From: Lutibacter sp. Hel_I_33_5
GTDB taxonomy: Bacteria > Bacteroidota > Bacteroidia > Flavobacteriales > Flavobacteriaceae
Assembly: GCF_007827455.1 (NCBI RefSeq)
Contig: NZ_VISM01000001.1
Coordinates: 558,001-622,000 of the forward strand
DNA length: 64,000 nt
Direction of reading: 5' to 3'
The position numbers were made by a program, and so were the translations under genes. Of this stretch, positions 18,161 to 26,287 are shown piece by piece (the first letter of the stretch is position 1; every line of letters begins with the position of its first letter). The notes beneath the pieces were generated by a model, which did not search any database, was not told the origin of the DNA, and saw nothing but the letters and a program-made list of their open reading frames with translations.

Positions 18161-19756
18161 TTATATATAATTATATGCTGATAGGGTTAAAAACTCTTTA
18201 TATTCTTTTGATAAAACTAATTCATCAAATAATTCAATTGCTAACTGAAACTTCCCATTGGTATAATTTTCATCTCCAACCATTTTTTTGATTTTACTTA
18301 ACTCTTCTTTTTTTAATAAAAGATACATTTCAAAATCAAACTCTCTACCATCTTCTATTTGAACACCATTATGCAACCAGTGCCAAACTTGAGTTCTAGA
18401 TATTTCTGCAGTTGCAGCATCTTCCATTAAATTATATAAAGCCGCAGCACCATTACCTCTCAACCAACTTTCTATATATAGAATTCCCACATTGATATTT
18501 TTTCTAATTCCTTCTTCTGTAATTGTACCTATTGGCATTTCTACCAAATCCTCTTCTGTAATATTTATATCATTTCTACCAACATGAATCTGATTCTGCG
18601 TCAACATATTTTCATTAAAAACACTCATAGCTACAGAAACTAATCCTGGATGCGCAACCCAAGTTCCATCATGCCCATTTTTAACTTCCTGTTCTTTATC
18701 TGCTAATACCTTTGCAAAAGCCAAATCATTAGCCATTTCATCATTTTTAATTGGAATCTGAGCTGCCATCCCTCCCATTGCATGTACTTTTCTTTTATGA
18801 CATCGTTGAATAACTCGTAAAGAATACGCCTCCATAAAAGGTGATTTCATAGTTACTTGATCTCTATTCGGAACCATAAAGCCCTTATGATTTCTAAATT
18901 TTTTGATATAAGAAAAGATATAATCCCAACGACCACAATTTAATCCTGCCATATGATTTCTTAATTCATAAATAATTTCATCTAATTGAAAACTAGCAGT
19001 AATTGTCTCTATTAAAACAGTCGCTTTAACTGTATTCTGCGGAATGTTTAAATATTCTTGTGCAAAAACAAAAACATCATTCCAAAAACGAGCCTCTAAA
19101 TAATGCTCTAATTTTGGCAAATAGAAATAGGTAGCTGAATTTTGTTCTTGCAACGTTTTAATGTTATGAAAAAAGTACAAACCAAAATCAACTAAAGATC
19201 CCGACATCGCTTCACCATCAACTGTAAGGTGCTTTTCATTTAAATGCAAACCTCTAGGCCTTACTAATAAAGTTGCTACTTCATTATTTAATTGATACGT
19301 TTTATCTTTTTTCTCATTATAAAATGAAATTGTTTTATTATTTGCATCTCGCAAATTAATTTGACCATTCAAATTATTTATAATATTTGGAGAATTACTA
19401 TCCTCAAAATCTGCCATAAAAGTTTTTGCACCAGAATTCAACGCATTAATCACCATTTTTCTATCTACTGGCCCTGTAATCTCTACCCTTCTATCTAATA
19501 AATCTTCTGGCAACGGAGCACAAACCCAATCAGATTCTCTAATATTTTTTGTTTCTTCTGGAAACGAAGGATAATTACCAGCATCAAAAAAAGCTTGTTC
19601 AATTTCTCTAGTCTCCAACAACTTCAATCTTCTTTCATTGAATTTATCATGTAACGCTAACAAAAATACTTTTGCTTTGTTTGTTAAAACATCTTGATAA
19701 TCATCAACACTAAAGCCCTTAAAATCAATCTTTTTTAATAAAACATCTTGTTGCAT
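18161..19756 (-). CDS. aceB: Malate synthase A
   Basis: 531 aa, the usual length of MSA. Conserved segments in order: MADFEDSNSP (metal/substrate region), LLVRPRGLHLNEKHL with the catalytic Arg, VLIETITASFQLDEI, HMAGLNCGRWDYIFSYIKKF, and MGGMAAQIPIKND. It condenses glyoxylate with acetyl-CoA to malate. It is first in the aceB-aceA unit and divergent from a ScfR-type regulator, with a palindromic site in the shared 129-bp gap. Confidence 0.96.
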   Translation of the reverse strand: MQQDVLLKKIDFKGFSVDDYQDVLTNKAKVFLLALHDKFNERRLKLLETREIEQAFFDAGNYPSFPEETKNIRESDWVCAPLPEDLLDRRVEITGPVDRKMVINALNSGAKTFMADFEDSNSPNIINNLNGQINLRDANNKTISFYNEKKDKTYQLNNEVATLLVRPRGLHLNEKHLTVDGEAMSGSLVDFGLYFFHNIKTLQEQNSATYFYLPKLEHYLEARFWNDVFVFAQEYLNIPQNTVKATVLIETITASFQLDEIIYELRNHMAGLNCGRWDYIFSYIKKFRNHKGFMVPNRDQVTMKSPFMEAYSLRVIQRCHKRKVHAMGGMAAQIPIKNDEMANDLAFAKVLADKEQEVKNGHDGTWVAHPGLVSVAMSVFNENMLTQNQIHVGRNDINITEEDLVEMPIGTITEEGIRKNINVGILYIESWLRGNGAAALYNLMEDAATAEISRTQVWHWLHNGVQIEDGREFDFEMYLLLKKEELSKIKKMVGDENYTNGKFQLAIELFDELVLSKEYKEFLTLSAYNYI

Positions 19757-19813
19757 ACTCTTTAATTTTTAAATTCTACTCTGCAATGATATAAATATTT
19801 TTTGAACTCCACA

Positions 19814-19827
19814 AGCGAACGTTCGCT
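19814..19827. promoter_or_regulatory. Palindromic operator candidate in aceB/ScfR intergenic region
   Basis: AGCGAACGTTCGCT is a perfect 14-bp palindrome 58 bp upstream of aceB. It is unusually GC-rich for this gap. The half-site TTCGCTAA (19822-19829) recurs at 19858-19865. Confidence 0.6.
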
Positions 19828-19857
19828 AAATTATTAAAAAATATAATTTTTAACATA

Positions 19858-19865
19858 TTCGCTAA
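19858..19865. promoter_or_regulatory. Second half-site TTCGCTAA
   Basis: An exact direct copy of the right half of the palindrome plus AA, 36 bp further along and just upstream of the regulator gene's -7 box. Consistent with autoregulation of the divergent regulator. Confidence 0.45.
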
Positions 19866-19872
19866 TTTATTG

Positions 19873-19880
19873 TATCTTTG
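19873..19880 (+). promoter_or_regulatory. -7 promoter box of ScfR-type regulator
   Basis: TATCTTTG fits TAnnTTTG exactly and ends 5 nt before the ATG at 19886. Transcription from it would give a leaderless or near-leaderless message. Confidence 0.5.
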
Positions 19881-19885
19881 AATTT

Positions 19886-21370
19886 ATGACGATAGAAGAC
19901 GAATACATTCGATTAATTTTCGGACTTAAACTAAAGCAGATAAGGACTGAAAAAAACCTTTCACTATTTGGTTTAGCAAAACTAACTAGCTTATCTAAAT
20001 CGTATTTAAACGAGATTGAAAAAGGAAAGAAATATCCAAAAACTGATAAAATAATTTTACTTTCCGAAAGTCTAGAAGTACCATATGACCATATGGTTTC
20101 TTTAAAACTTGATAAAAACTTAGCCCCTATTGGGGAAATTTTACAATCGAAAATATTAAAAGAAATTCCTTTAGAATTATTCGGAATAAAAGAAAACAAC
20201 TTAATTGATATTGTAGCAAATGCACCAGCTAAAGTTAATGCGTTTATTAGCACTATTATTAAAATTTCTCAAAACTATAATCTAACTAGAGAAAGCTTCT
20301 TCTTAGCCTCACTAAGATCTTATCAAGAAGCGCATAATAATTACTTTGATGATATTGAAAAGGATGTTGAAAAGTTTGCTGAATCCTATCACATAGATTT
20401 ATCAAAAAAAATTACCCCCAAAGATTTAGAAGATATTTTAATTGAAGAATTTAACTACACCATAGACGAAAACACACTTTCTAAACATAATAATATAGGT
20501 TCGGTTAGGAATATTTTTATCCCAAAAAAGAAAGTCTTACTAATAGATAAAGATATTTCTGAAGCTCAAAAAACCTTTATTTACGGAAAAGAACTTGCCT
20601 ATAACTTTTTAAAGATTGAAGATAGACTCTACACGTTTCCATGGATTAAATTTGAAAATTTCGATCAAGTTTTAAATAATTTTATTGCTTCTTATTTCGC
20701 AGGTGCTTTAATCATTCCAAGAAAAATACTTACCGAAAAACTAACTGACTTTTTTGCACAAGAAGAATGGCAACCTTTAAAACTTCATCAAATAATTAAA
20801 CATTTTAATTGTTCGCAAGAGACTTTTTATCAACGCTTAACAAACATTTTACCTAAGTATTTTAATATAAAAAACCTATTCTTTTTAAGGTTTACACACA
20901 AAGAAAACTCTCCAGAATATAGATTAAGTAAAGAATTACACATTACACAACAACAAGCACCGCACGCTAACAGAAATAACGAACATTATTGTAGAAGATG
21001 GATTTCTCTTAAAACTATTGAAGATTTAGAAAAAACAGATAAAACTAGAGCTGCTTTTGGAGTTCAAATTTCCTCTTATGAAAACCAAAAGAATGAATAC
21101 CTAGTACTTTCTTCCGCTACCTCAGACCCTTTTCGAAAAGAAAATAGTAGAAGCATTAGTATTGGGATGTTATTATCTCCACACTTAAAAAAGAAAATTA
21201 ATTTCTTAAAAAACAACCCTTTCAATAAGAGAGAAGTTGGTGTAACTTGCGAAACTTGCTCAATTAAAAACTGTCAAGAAAGAGTTGCAGAACCAAAACG
21301 CTTAGAAAGAACAAATCGCTATAGGGAAATTGCCACTTCTGTAGAAAATATTATTAGTTCATACAGCTAA
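19886..21370 (+). CDS. XRE/ScfR (RamB-like) transcriptional regulator
   Basis: 494 aa. The N-terminal helix-turn-helix is of the XRE type (LKQIRTEKNLSLFGLAKLTSLSKSYLNEIEKGKKYP). The middle is an IrrE/peptidase-like region (about 150-330), and the C-terminal short-chain fatty-acyl regulator domain ends with a Cys cluster (GVTCETCSIKNCQERV). Members such as RamB and PrpR sense acyl-CoA-related metabolites and control glyoxylate or methylcitrate genes. Placement divergent to aceB-aceA makes it the likely local regulator; whether it activates or represses is not visible. Confidence 0.9.
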   Translation: MTIEDEYIRLIFGLKLKQIRTEKNLSLFGLAKLTSLSKSYLNEIEKGKKYPKTDKIILLSESLEVPYDHMVSLKLDKNLAPIGEILQSKILKEIPLELFGIKENNLIDIVANAPAKVNAFISTIIKISQNYNLTRESFFLASLRSYQEAHNNYFDDIEKDVEKFAESYHIDLSKKITPKDLEDILIEEFNYTIDENTLSKHNNIGSVRNIFIPKKKVLLIDKDISEAQKTFIYGKELAYNFLKIEDRLYTFPWIKFENFDQVLNNFIASYFAGALIIPRKILTEKLTDFFAQEEWQPLKLHQIIKHFNCSQETFYQRLTNILPKYFNIKNLFFLRFTHKENSPEYRLSKELHITQQQAPHANRNNEHYCRRWISLKTIEDLEKTDKTRAAFGVQISSYENQKNEYLVLSSATSDPFRKENSRSISIGMLLSPHLKKKINFLKNNPFNKREVGVTCETCSIKNCQERVAEPKRLERTNRYREIATSVENIISSYS

Positions 21371-21408
21371 AAAATTCTTATTTTAGCAATTGAAAACTTA
21401 CAATCTTT

Positions 21409-23037
21409 ATGGATTTAAACTTCAACAAAAACGAAGATTACAATAAACTTTTAGTAGCTGATTTACGCAAGCGTTTTGCAAAAGTAAAACTAGGTGGCGG
21501 TCAAAAAAGAATTGACAAACACCACGCTAAAGCTAAAATGACAGCTCGTGAACGTGTAGATTATTTATTAGACACTGATAAAAAGTCAATAGAGATAGGA
21601 GCTTTTGCAGGAGAAGGAATGTATGAAGAACACGGCGGATGTCCTTCTGGCGGAGTTATTGTAAAAATCGGCTATATAAAAAACAAGCAATGTATTGTGG
21701 TTGCAAATGATGCAACAGTAAAAGCTGGCGCTTGGTTTCCTATCACTGGAAAAAAGAATTTACGAGCTCAAGAAATATCCATAGAAAATAAATTACCCAT
21801 TATATATCTAGTTGATTCTGCTGGTGTTTATTTACCCATGCAGGATGAAATTTTTCCCGACAAAGAACATTTTGGAAGAATTTTTAGAAATAATGCTGTG
21901 ATGAGCAGCATGGGAATCACTCAAATTTCCGCTGTTATGGGAAGCTGTGTAGCTGGTGGAGCCTATTTACCTATTATGAGCGATGAAGCATTAATTGTAG
22001 ACAAAACGGCTAGTATTTTCTTAGCTGGAAGTTATCTTGTAAAAGCAGCCATAGGAGAATCTATTGACAACGAAACGCTTGGCGGAGCAACTACTCATTG
22101 TGAAATTTCTGGCGTTACAGATTACAAAGCTAAAGATGATAAAGACGCTTTAGATAAAATAAAATTTATTGTAGATAAAATTGGTGATGCTGATAAAGCA
22201 GGATTTAGCAAAACTGAATCTTTTCCTCCAAAAGAAAATGAAGAAGATATTTTCGGAATTCTTCCAAAAGAAAGAAATGCACAATACGATATGTTAGAAA
22301 TTATCAATCGATTGGTTGATAATTCTGAATTTGAACAATATAAACAAGGCTACGGAAAAACTATTTTAACTGGTTATGCTAGAATTAATGGCTGGGCAGT
22401 TGGCATTGTTGCCAATCAACGAAAATTAGTAAAAACCAAAAAAGGAGAAATGCAGTTTGGTGGTGTAATCTATAATGATTCTGCTGATAAAGCGACACGT
22501 TTTATTGCTAATTGTAATCAGAAAAAAATTCCTTTAGTATTTTTACAAGATGTTACTGGTTTTATGGTCGGATCGAAATCTGAACACGGTGGAATTATAA
22601 AAGACGGGGCAAAAATGGTAAATGCTGTTAGTAATTCTGTTGTACCTAAATTTACTATTGTAATAGGGAATTCTTATGGTGCTGGAAATTACGCCATGTG
22701 TGGTAAAGCATATGATCCTCGTTTAATTGTTGCTTGGCCAAGCGCTGAATTAGCTGTAATGAGCGGAAATTCAGCGGCAAAAGTTTTGCTACAAATTGAA
22801 ACCGCATCTTTGAAAAAACGAGGCGAAGAAATTACTCCAGAAAAAGAAGCTGAGCTGTTTGACAAAATTAAGTCACGTTATGATAATCAGATTTCTCCCT
22901 ATTATGCTGCAGCAAGAATTTGGACAGATGCCGTTATAAATCCTTTAGATACCAGAACATGGATTTCTATGGGAATAGAAGCTGCAAATAATGCGCCGAT
23001 TGAAAAGAAATTTAATATGGGCGTTTTACAGGTTTAA
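21409..23037 (+). CDS. Acyl-CoA carboxylase beta subunit (methylcrotonyl-CoA carboxylase-like)
   Basis: 542 aa biotin-dependent carboxyltransferase. Two crotonase-like halves are seen: MTARERVDYLLD and GGCPSGGVIVKIGYI in the N half with MGSCVAGGAYLPIMSDEALIV, and QDVTGFMVGSKSEHGG, VIGNSYGAGNYAMCGKAYDPRL and WPSAELAVM in the C half. The segment IFLAGSYLVKAAIGE then LGGATTHCEISGVTDYKA resembles MccB more than PccB. It would transfer CO2 from biotin to methylcrotonyl-CoA in leucine degradation. The alpha/biotin subunit is not in the window. It lies 38 nt after the regulator in the same direction, hinting at shared acyl-CoA control. Confidence 0.88.
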   Translation: MDLNFNKNEDYNKLLVADLRKRFAKVKLGGGQKRIDKHHAKAKMTARERVDYLLDTDKKSIEIGAFAGEGMYEEHGGCPSGGVIVKIGYIKNKQCIVVANDATVKAGAWFPITGKKNLRAQEISIENKLPIIYLVDSAGVYLPMQDEIFPDKEHFGRIFRNNAVMSSMGITQISAVMGSCVAGGAYLPIMSDEALIVDKTASIFLAGSYLVKAAIGESIDNETLGGATTHCEISGVTDYKAKDDKDALDKIKFIVDKIGDADKAGFSKTESFPPKENEEDIFGILPKERNAQYDMLEIINRLVDNSEFEQYKQGYGKTILTGYARINGWAVGIVANQRKLVKTKKGEMQFGGVIYNDSADKATRFIANCNQKKIPLVFLQDVTGFMVGSKSEHGGIIKDGAKMVNAVSNSVVPKFTIVIGNSYGAGNYAMCGKAYDPRLIVAWPSAELAVMSGNSAAKVLLQIETASLKKRGEEITPEKEAELFDKIKSRYDNQISPYYAAARIWTDAVINPLDTRTWISMGIEAANNAPIEKKFNMGVLQV

Positions 23038-23051
23038 AAGTTCTATAGTAT

Positions 23052-23819
23052 ATGAAAAAAGTATTATTATTTCTTCTTTTATTAGTAGGTCAATCTCTTT
23101 ATTCTCAAATAGAATTAAGGAATAATCCTTTTATTAAAGGGTTAATAGTTTTAAAAGATAATGATTCATTAAAAGGATATATTCAATTAAATGGCTCAGC
23201 ATTTGATATAAGATTTAAAGATAGCTTAAAACAGAGAAAACGAAAAAAAGTAAAATATAAAAAAGTAAGAAGCATAACTATCTTTTCAGATATAAATCAT
23301 ACTCGAAAATTTTATTATAAAAAAACTGATCAATCAAAATTTCTACATTTTGCTGAATTAGTTCATTTTGACGAACTGAGTGTTTACATTACCTCATCTA
23401 ATAAGTTAGAGTTATTTTATTTAAATAGTAAAGTTGATAGAAGGTCTGCTAATGAAATGATGAGAGATATGAAAACGGAACAATTTAAAATCACTGAAAA
23501 ACTTATTGAAAATTCTAAAAACTTCAAAAGTCATTCAGAGTTTAAAAATGGTCTTTTTTCTCATTTAACTTTTAATAATAATTTTGCCTATCATTTTAAA
23601 ATTGAAAGAATAGATTATTTTTTGAACAAAAAAACCGAAGATAAATTAACTTTAATAGGATCAAAAGGTAATTTTCTTTATAAAAATTTCAAAAAAACAG
23701 CATCAAAATATTTTGGAGATTGTCCTACTTTAGTCAACAAAATTCAATCAAAAGAATTCAAATTAAAACATTTACCTGAAATTTTAGAATTTTATAAGAA
23801 CAACTGTAATAAAGAATAA
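23052..23819 (+). CDS. Secreted protein of unknown function
   Basis: 255 aa with a clear signal peptide (MKKVLLFLLLLVGQSLYSQ). The mature part is Lys-rich with short beta segments (GLIVLKDNDSLKGYIQLNG) near its start, a pattern seen in many flavobacterial periplasmic proteins. Three Cys are absent until the C-terminus (FGDCPTL, NNCNKE). I do not recognise it. It lies between the carboxylase and yebC with gaps of 14 and 11 nt, so it may be co-transcribed. Confidence 0.75.
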   Translation: MKKVLLFLLLLVGQSLYSQIELRNNPFIKGLIVLKDNDSLKGYIQLNGSAFDIRFKDSLKQRKRKKVKYKKVRSITIFSDINHTRKFYYKKTDQSKFLHFAELVHFDELSVYITSSNKLELFYLNSKVDRRSANEMMRDMKTEQFKITEKLIENSKNFKSHSEFKNGLFSHLTFNNNFAYHFKIERIDYFLNKKTEDKLTLIGSKGNFLYKNFKKTASKYFGDCPTLVNKIQSKEFKLKHLPEILEFYKNNCNKE

Positions 23820-23830
23820 ATTAGTAAATA

Positions 23831-24547
23831 ATGGGAAGAGCATTCGAATTTAGGAAAGCAAGAAAAATGAAACGTTGGTCTGCAATGGCAAAAACATTTA
23901 CCAGAATTGGTAAAGACATTGTAATGGCTGTAAAAGAAGGTGGTCCAAGTCCAGAAACAAATTCTCGTTTACGTGCCGTAATACAAAATGCCAAGGCAGC
24001 AAACATGCCAAAAGACAATGTAGAACGCGCCATAAAAAAAGCTTCTGATAAAGATACTGCCAACTATAAGGAAACATTATTTGAAGGTTATGCACCTCAT
24101 GGAATTGCCATTGTGGTAGAAACTGCAACCGATAACAATAACAGAACTGTTGCTAATGTTAGAGCTGCTTTTACAAAATGTAATGGTAATTTAGGAACTT
24201 CAGGATCTGTAGTTTTTATGTTTGACCATACCTGTAACTTTACGGTAAAAAAAGAAGATATTTCTATTGATATGGAAGAATTAGAGCTAGAACTCATAGA
24301 TTTTGATGTTGAAGAAGTTTTTGTGGATGATGAAGGTGTTATTATTTATGCGCCTTTTGAACAATTTGGAGCAATTCAATCTTTCTTTGAAAAAGAAAAT
24401 GTTGAAATTTTATCTTCTGGATTTGAAAGAATCCCAACCACAACAGCAAAACTTTCTGAAGAACAGCAAGCTGATGTTGAAAAACTTTTAGAAAAACTAG
24501 AAGAGGATGATGACGTACAGAATGTATACCACTCGTTGGAAATGTAA
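23831..24547 (+). CDS. YebC/PmpR family protein (TACO1-like)
   Basis: 238 aa. The start MGRAFEFRKARKMKRWSAMAKTF is typical of the YebC-II type. Conserved segments include GGPSPETNSRLRAVIQNAKAANMPKDNVERAIKKA, YEGYAPHGIAIVVE-like (EGYAPHGIAIVVETATDNNNRT) and NLGTSGSVVFMF. The family was long called transcriptional regulators; recent work links several members to relief of ribosome stalling. It acts in the cytoplasm. Confidence 0.95.
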   Translation: MGRAFEFRKARKMKRWSAMAKTFTRIGKDIVMAVKEGGPSPETNSRLRAVIQNAKAANMPKDNVERAIKKASDKDTANYKETLFEGYAPHGIAIVVETATDNNNRTVANVRAAFTKCNGNLGTSGSVVFMFDHTCNFTVKKEDISIDMEELELELIDFDVEEVFVDDEGVIIYAPFEQFGAIQSFFEKENVEILSSGFERIPTTTAKLSEEQQADVEKLLEKLEEDDDVQNVYHSLEM

Positions 24548-24634
24548 TTATATATAACTCAAGCTAAATAAGATATAATAATATCAGATAAAATTTCCAA
24601 TACATAAGTTAAAATTTATTATTTACACTTAAAT

Positions 24635-24652
24635 ATACCTATTAGTAGGTAT
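24635..24652 (+). terminator. Hairpin after yebC-family gene
   Basis: ATACCTA-TTAG-TAGGTAT, a perfect 7-bp stem followed by TTTTA. It lies 88 nt past the stop and 44 nt before the next ATG, so it could alternatively be an operator of the T9SS gene. Confidence 0.5.
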
Positions 24653-24673
24653 TTTTAGTTAAAAAACTTTTTT

Positions 24674-24681
24674 TATTTTTG
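24674..24681 (+). promoter_or_regulatory. -7 promoter box of T9SS propeller gene
   Basis: TATTTTTG matches TAnnTTTG, 15 nt before the ATG at 24697. No clear -33 TTTG is seen at the usual distance. Confidence 0.45.
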
Positions 24682-24696
24682 ATATAAATATTAATA

Positions 24697-26169
24697 ATGA
24701 AAAAAATTATAATTTTTTTATTGCTTAATTCTGTAAACTTTTATTCACAAACTAAGATTAGCGATATTCAACAACCAGAAAACTGGAGTAGATTCGGAGC
24801 AACTACCGCACTTTCTGGTGATGGAAAAATACTTGCTATAAGCTCACCGAAAACAGATGAAAGCTTAGGTATAATTAAAGTATACATAAGAGACGGTGAA
24901 AATTGGAAAGAACATGGGCAAAATATTAAAGGTAGGGAGCATTTGTCAAGTGTAAGTGAAACTTTTGGCTATCGTATGGAATTATCATACAATGGTAGTT
25001 TCCTTTTAATTTCAGACATATCTTCAGGCCATACAAAGTCGGGAAAGGTATGGGTTTTTAAGTTTAACTATACAAGTAAAACTTGGGATAAAGTTGGAGA
25101 TTCTATTGTAGGAAAAAAACCTGGAGATAATTCTGGAAACAGTATAGCTATATCTAACGACGGAAAAACAATAGCTATAAGTTCACTGTATAATAAAAAG
25201 TATCAAATTGATAATGATATTATTACACCAGTACAATCTGGATATGTAAGAGTATTTAAATTAAATTCTAACGGTACAAAATATGAACTATTTGGTCAAG
25301 AAATCACAAGTATATTACCTCACTTAAAATATGGGTATTTAGACTATTTTGGATTTAGTATTTCATTATCTGGAAATGGTAATTATATTGCAATAACATC
25401 TAGAGGTTCTGTTTTTATTTATGAGTATAAACAAATTAACACTAGATGGAGTTTAAGCACTAGAATTGACAAATTAAACGAAGATGACTTTTATAGTAGA
25501 GTATGGTTATCAGAAAACGCAAAAGTTATAACTCTTGGTATGCCAGTAAATTACAAACAAAAAAATTATAAAGGATATATTGCTTCATTTAATTTTGACA
25601 CAATATCAAAAATAATTACAAAAAAAGGTGTAATTATTGGAGTTGATGATTACGATTATTACGGGAACTACAACTCTTTTTCTGTATCTAGTGATGGGAA
25701 TATTGTAGCAATAGGTACAAATAATAAAATTACAAGAGTTTATAATTTTCTTTCCAATGAGTGGAAATTAATTGATAATGGGATATATAATACTGCTAAA
25801 AATTTTGGATGGAGCACTTCATTATCTAAAAATGGTACTACTTTGGCAGTAGGTGCTCCTAATAAAGAAAATACTGGTTTTGTAAGCACTTACAGTACTG
25901 GTTTAACATCTTCATCTTCATATTTATCTACAAACAGTTTTACAGAAAAAAAAGTCAGTATAAGTCCAAATCCAGTTAAGAAAAAATTAAAAATTATTTT
26001 AAAAGACAATTATAAATTCCATAAATTAGAAGTAATAGATATCAATGGTAAATCTCTATTAAAAAATAATAAACCTGAAATCAATGTATCACATTTAAAA
26101 CAAGGTATATATATCCTTAAAATTGATTTAAAAAATGAAATGTTATTTAAAAAAATCATCAAATTGTAG
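24697..26169 (+). CDS. Secreted beta-propeller protein with type IX secretion sorting domain
   Basis: 490 aa. Signal peptide MKKIIIFLLLNSVNFYSQ. About seven repeats of a propeller blade motif can be read (FGATTALSGDGKILAISSP, NSIAISNDGKTIAISS, FGFSISLSGNGNYIAITS, FGWSTSLSKNGTTLAVGAP), so a seven-bladed beta-propeller is likely. The C-terminal ~75 residues are a type A sorting domain (VSISPNPVKKKLKIIL, LEVIDINGKSL, LKQGIYILKI) that directs outer-membrane export by T9SS. It stands alone with its own promoter and terminator. Ligand or surface role unknown. Confidence 0.88.
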   Translation: MKKIIIFLLLNSVNFYSQTKISDIQQPENWSRFGATTALSGDGKILAISSPKTDESLGIIKVYIRDGENWKEHGQNIKGREHLSSVSETFGYRMELSYNGSFLLISDISSGHTKSGKVWVFKFNYTSKTWDKVGDSIVGKKPGDNSGNSIAISNDGKTIAISSLYNKKYQIDNDIITPVQSGYVRVFKLNSNGTKYELFGQEITSILPHLKYGYLDYFGFSISLSGNGNYIAITSRGSVFIYEYKQINTRWSLSTRIDKLNEDDFYSRVWLSENAKVITLGMPVNYKQKNYKGYIASFNFDTISKIITKKGVIIGVDDYDYYGNYNSFSVSSDGNIVAIGTNNKITRVYNFLSNEWKLIDNGIYNTAKNFGWSTSLSKNGTTLAVGAPNKENTGFVSTYSTGLTSSSSYLSTNSFTEKKVSISPNPVKKKLKIILKDNYKFHKLEVIDINGKSLLKNNKPEINVSHLKQGIYILKIDLKNEMLFKKIIKL

Positions 26170-26287
26170 CAGTAATTTAAATAAAATCAAAAACGCATAA
26201 TACAGTACATTTTAATAAAATGGAATTAATTTGATGCTGAATTTTTTTTTTAATGATAATTTATAAAAGCCTAACAATTTAAAAAAA

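Noticed and set aside
19867..20253. Minus-strand 128-aa ORF inside the regulator gene
   Set aside because: Antisense shadow of the helix-turn-helix region with low-complexity composition.
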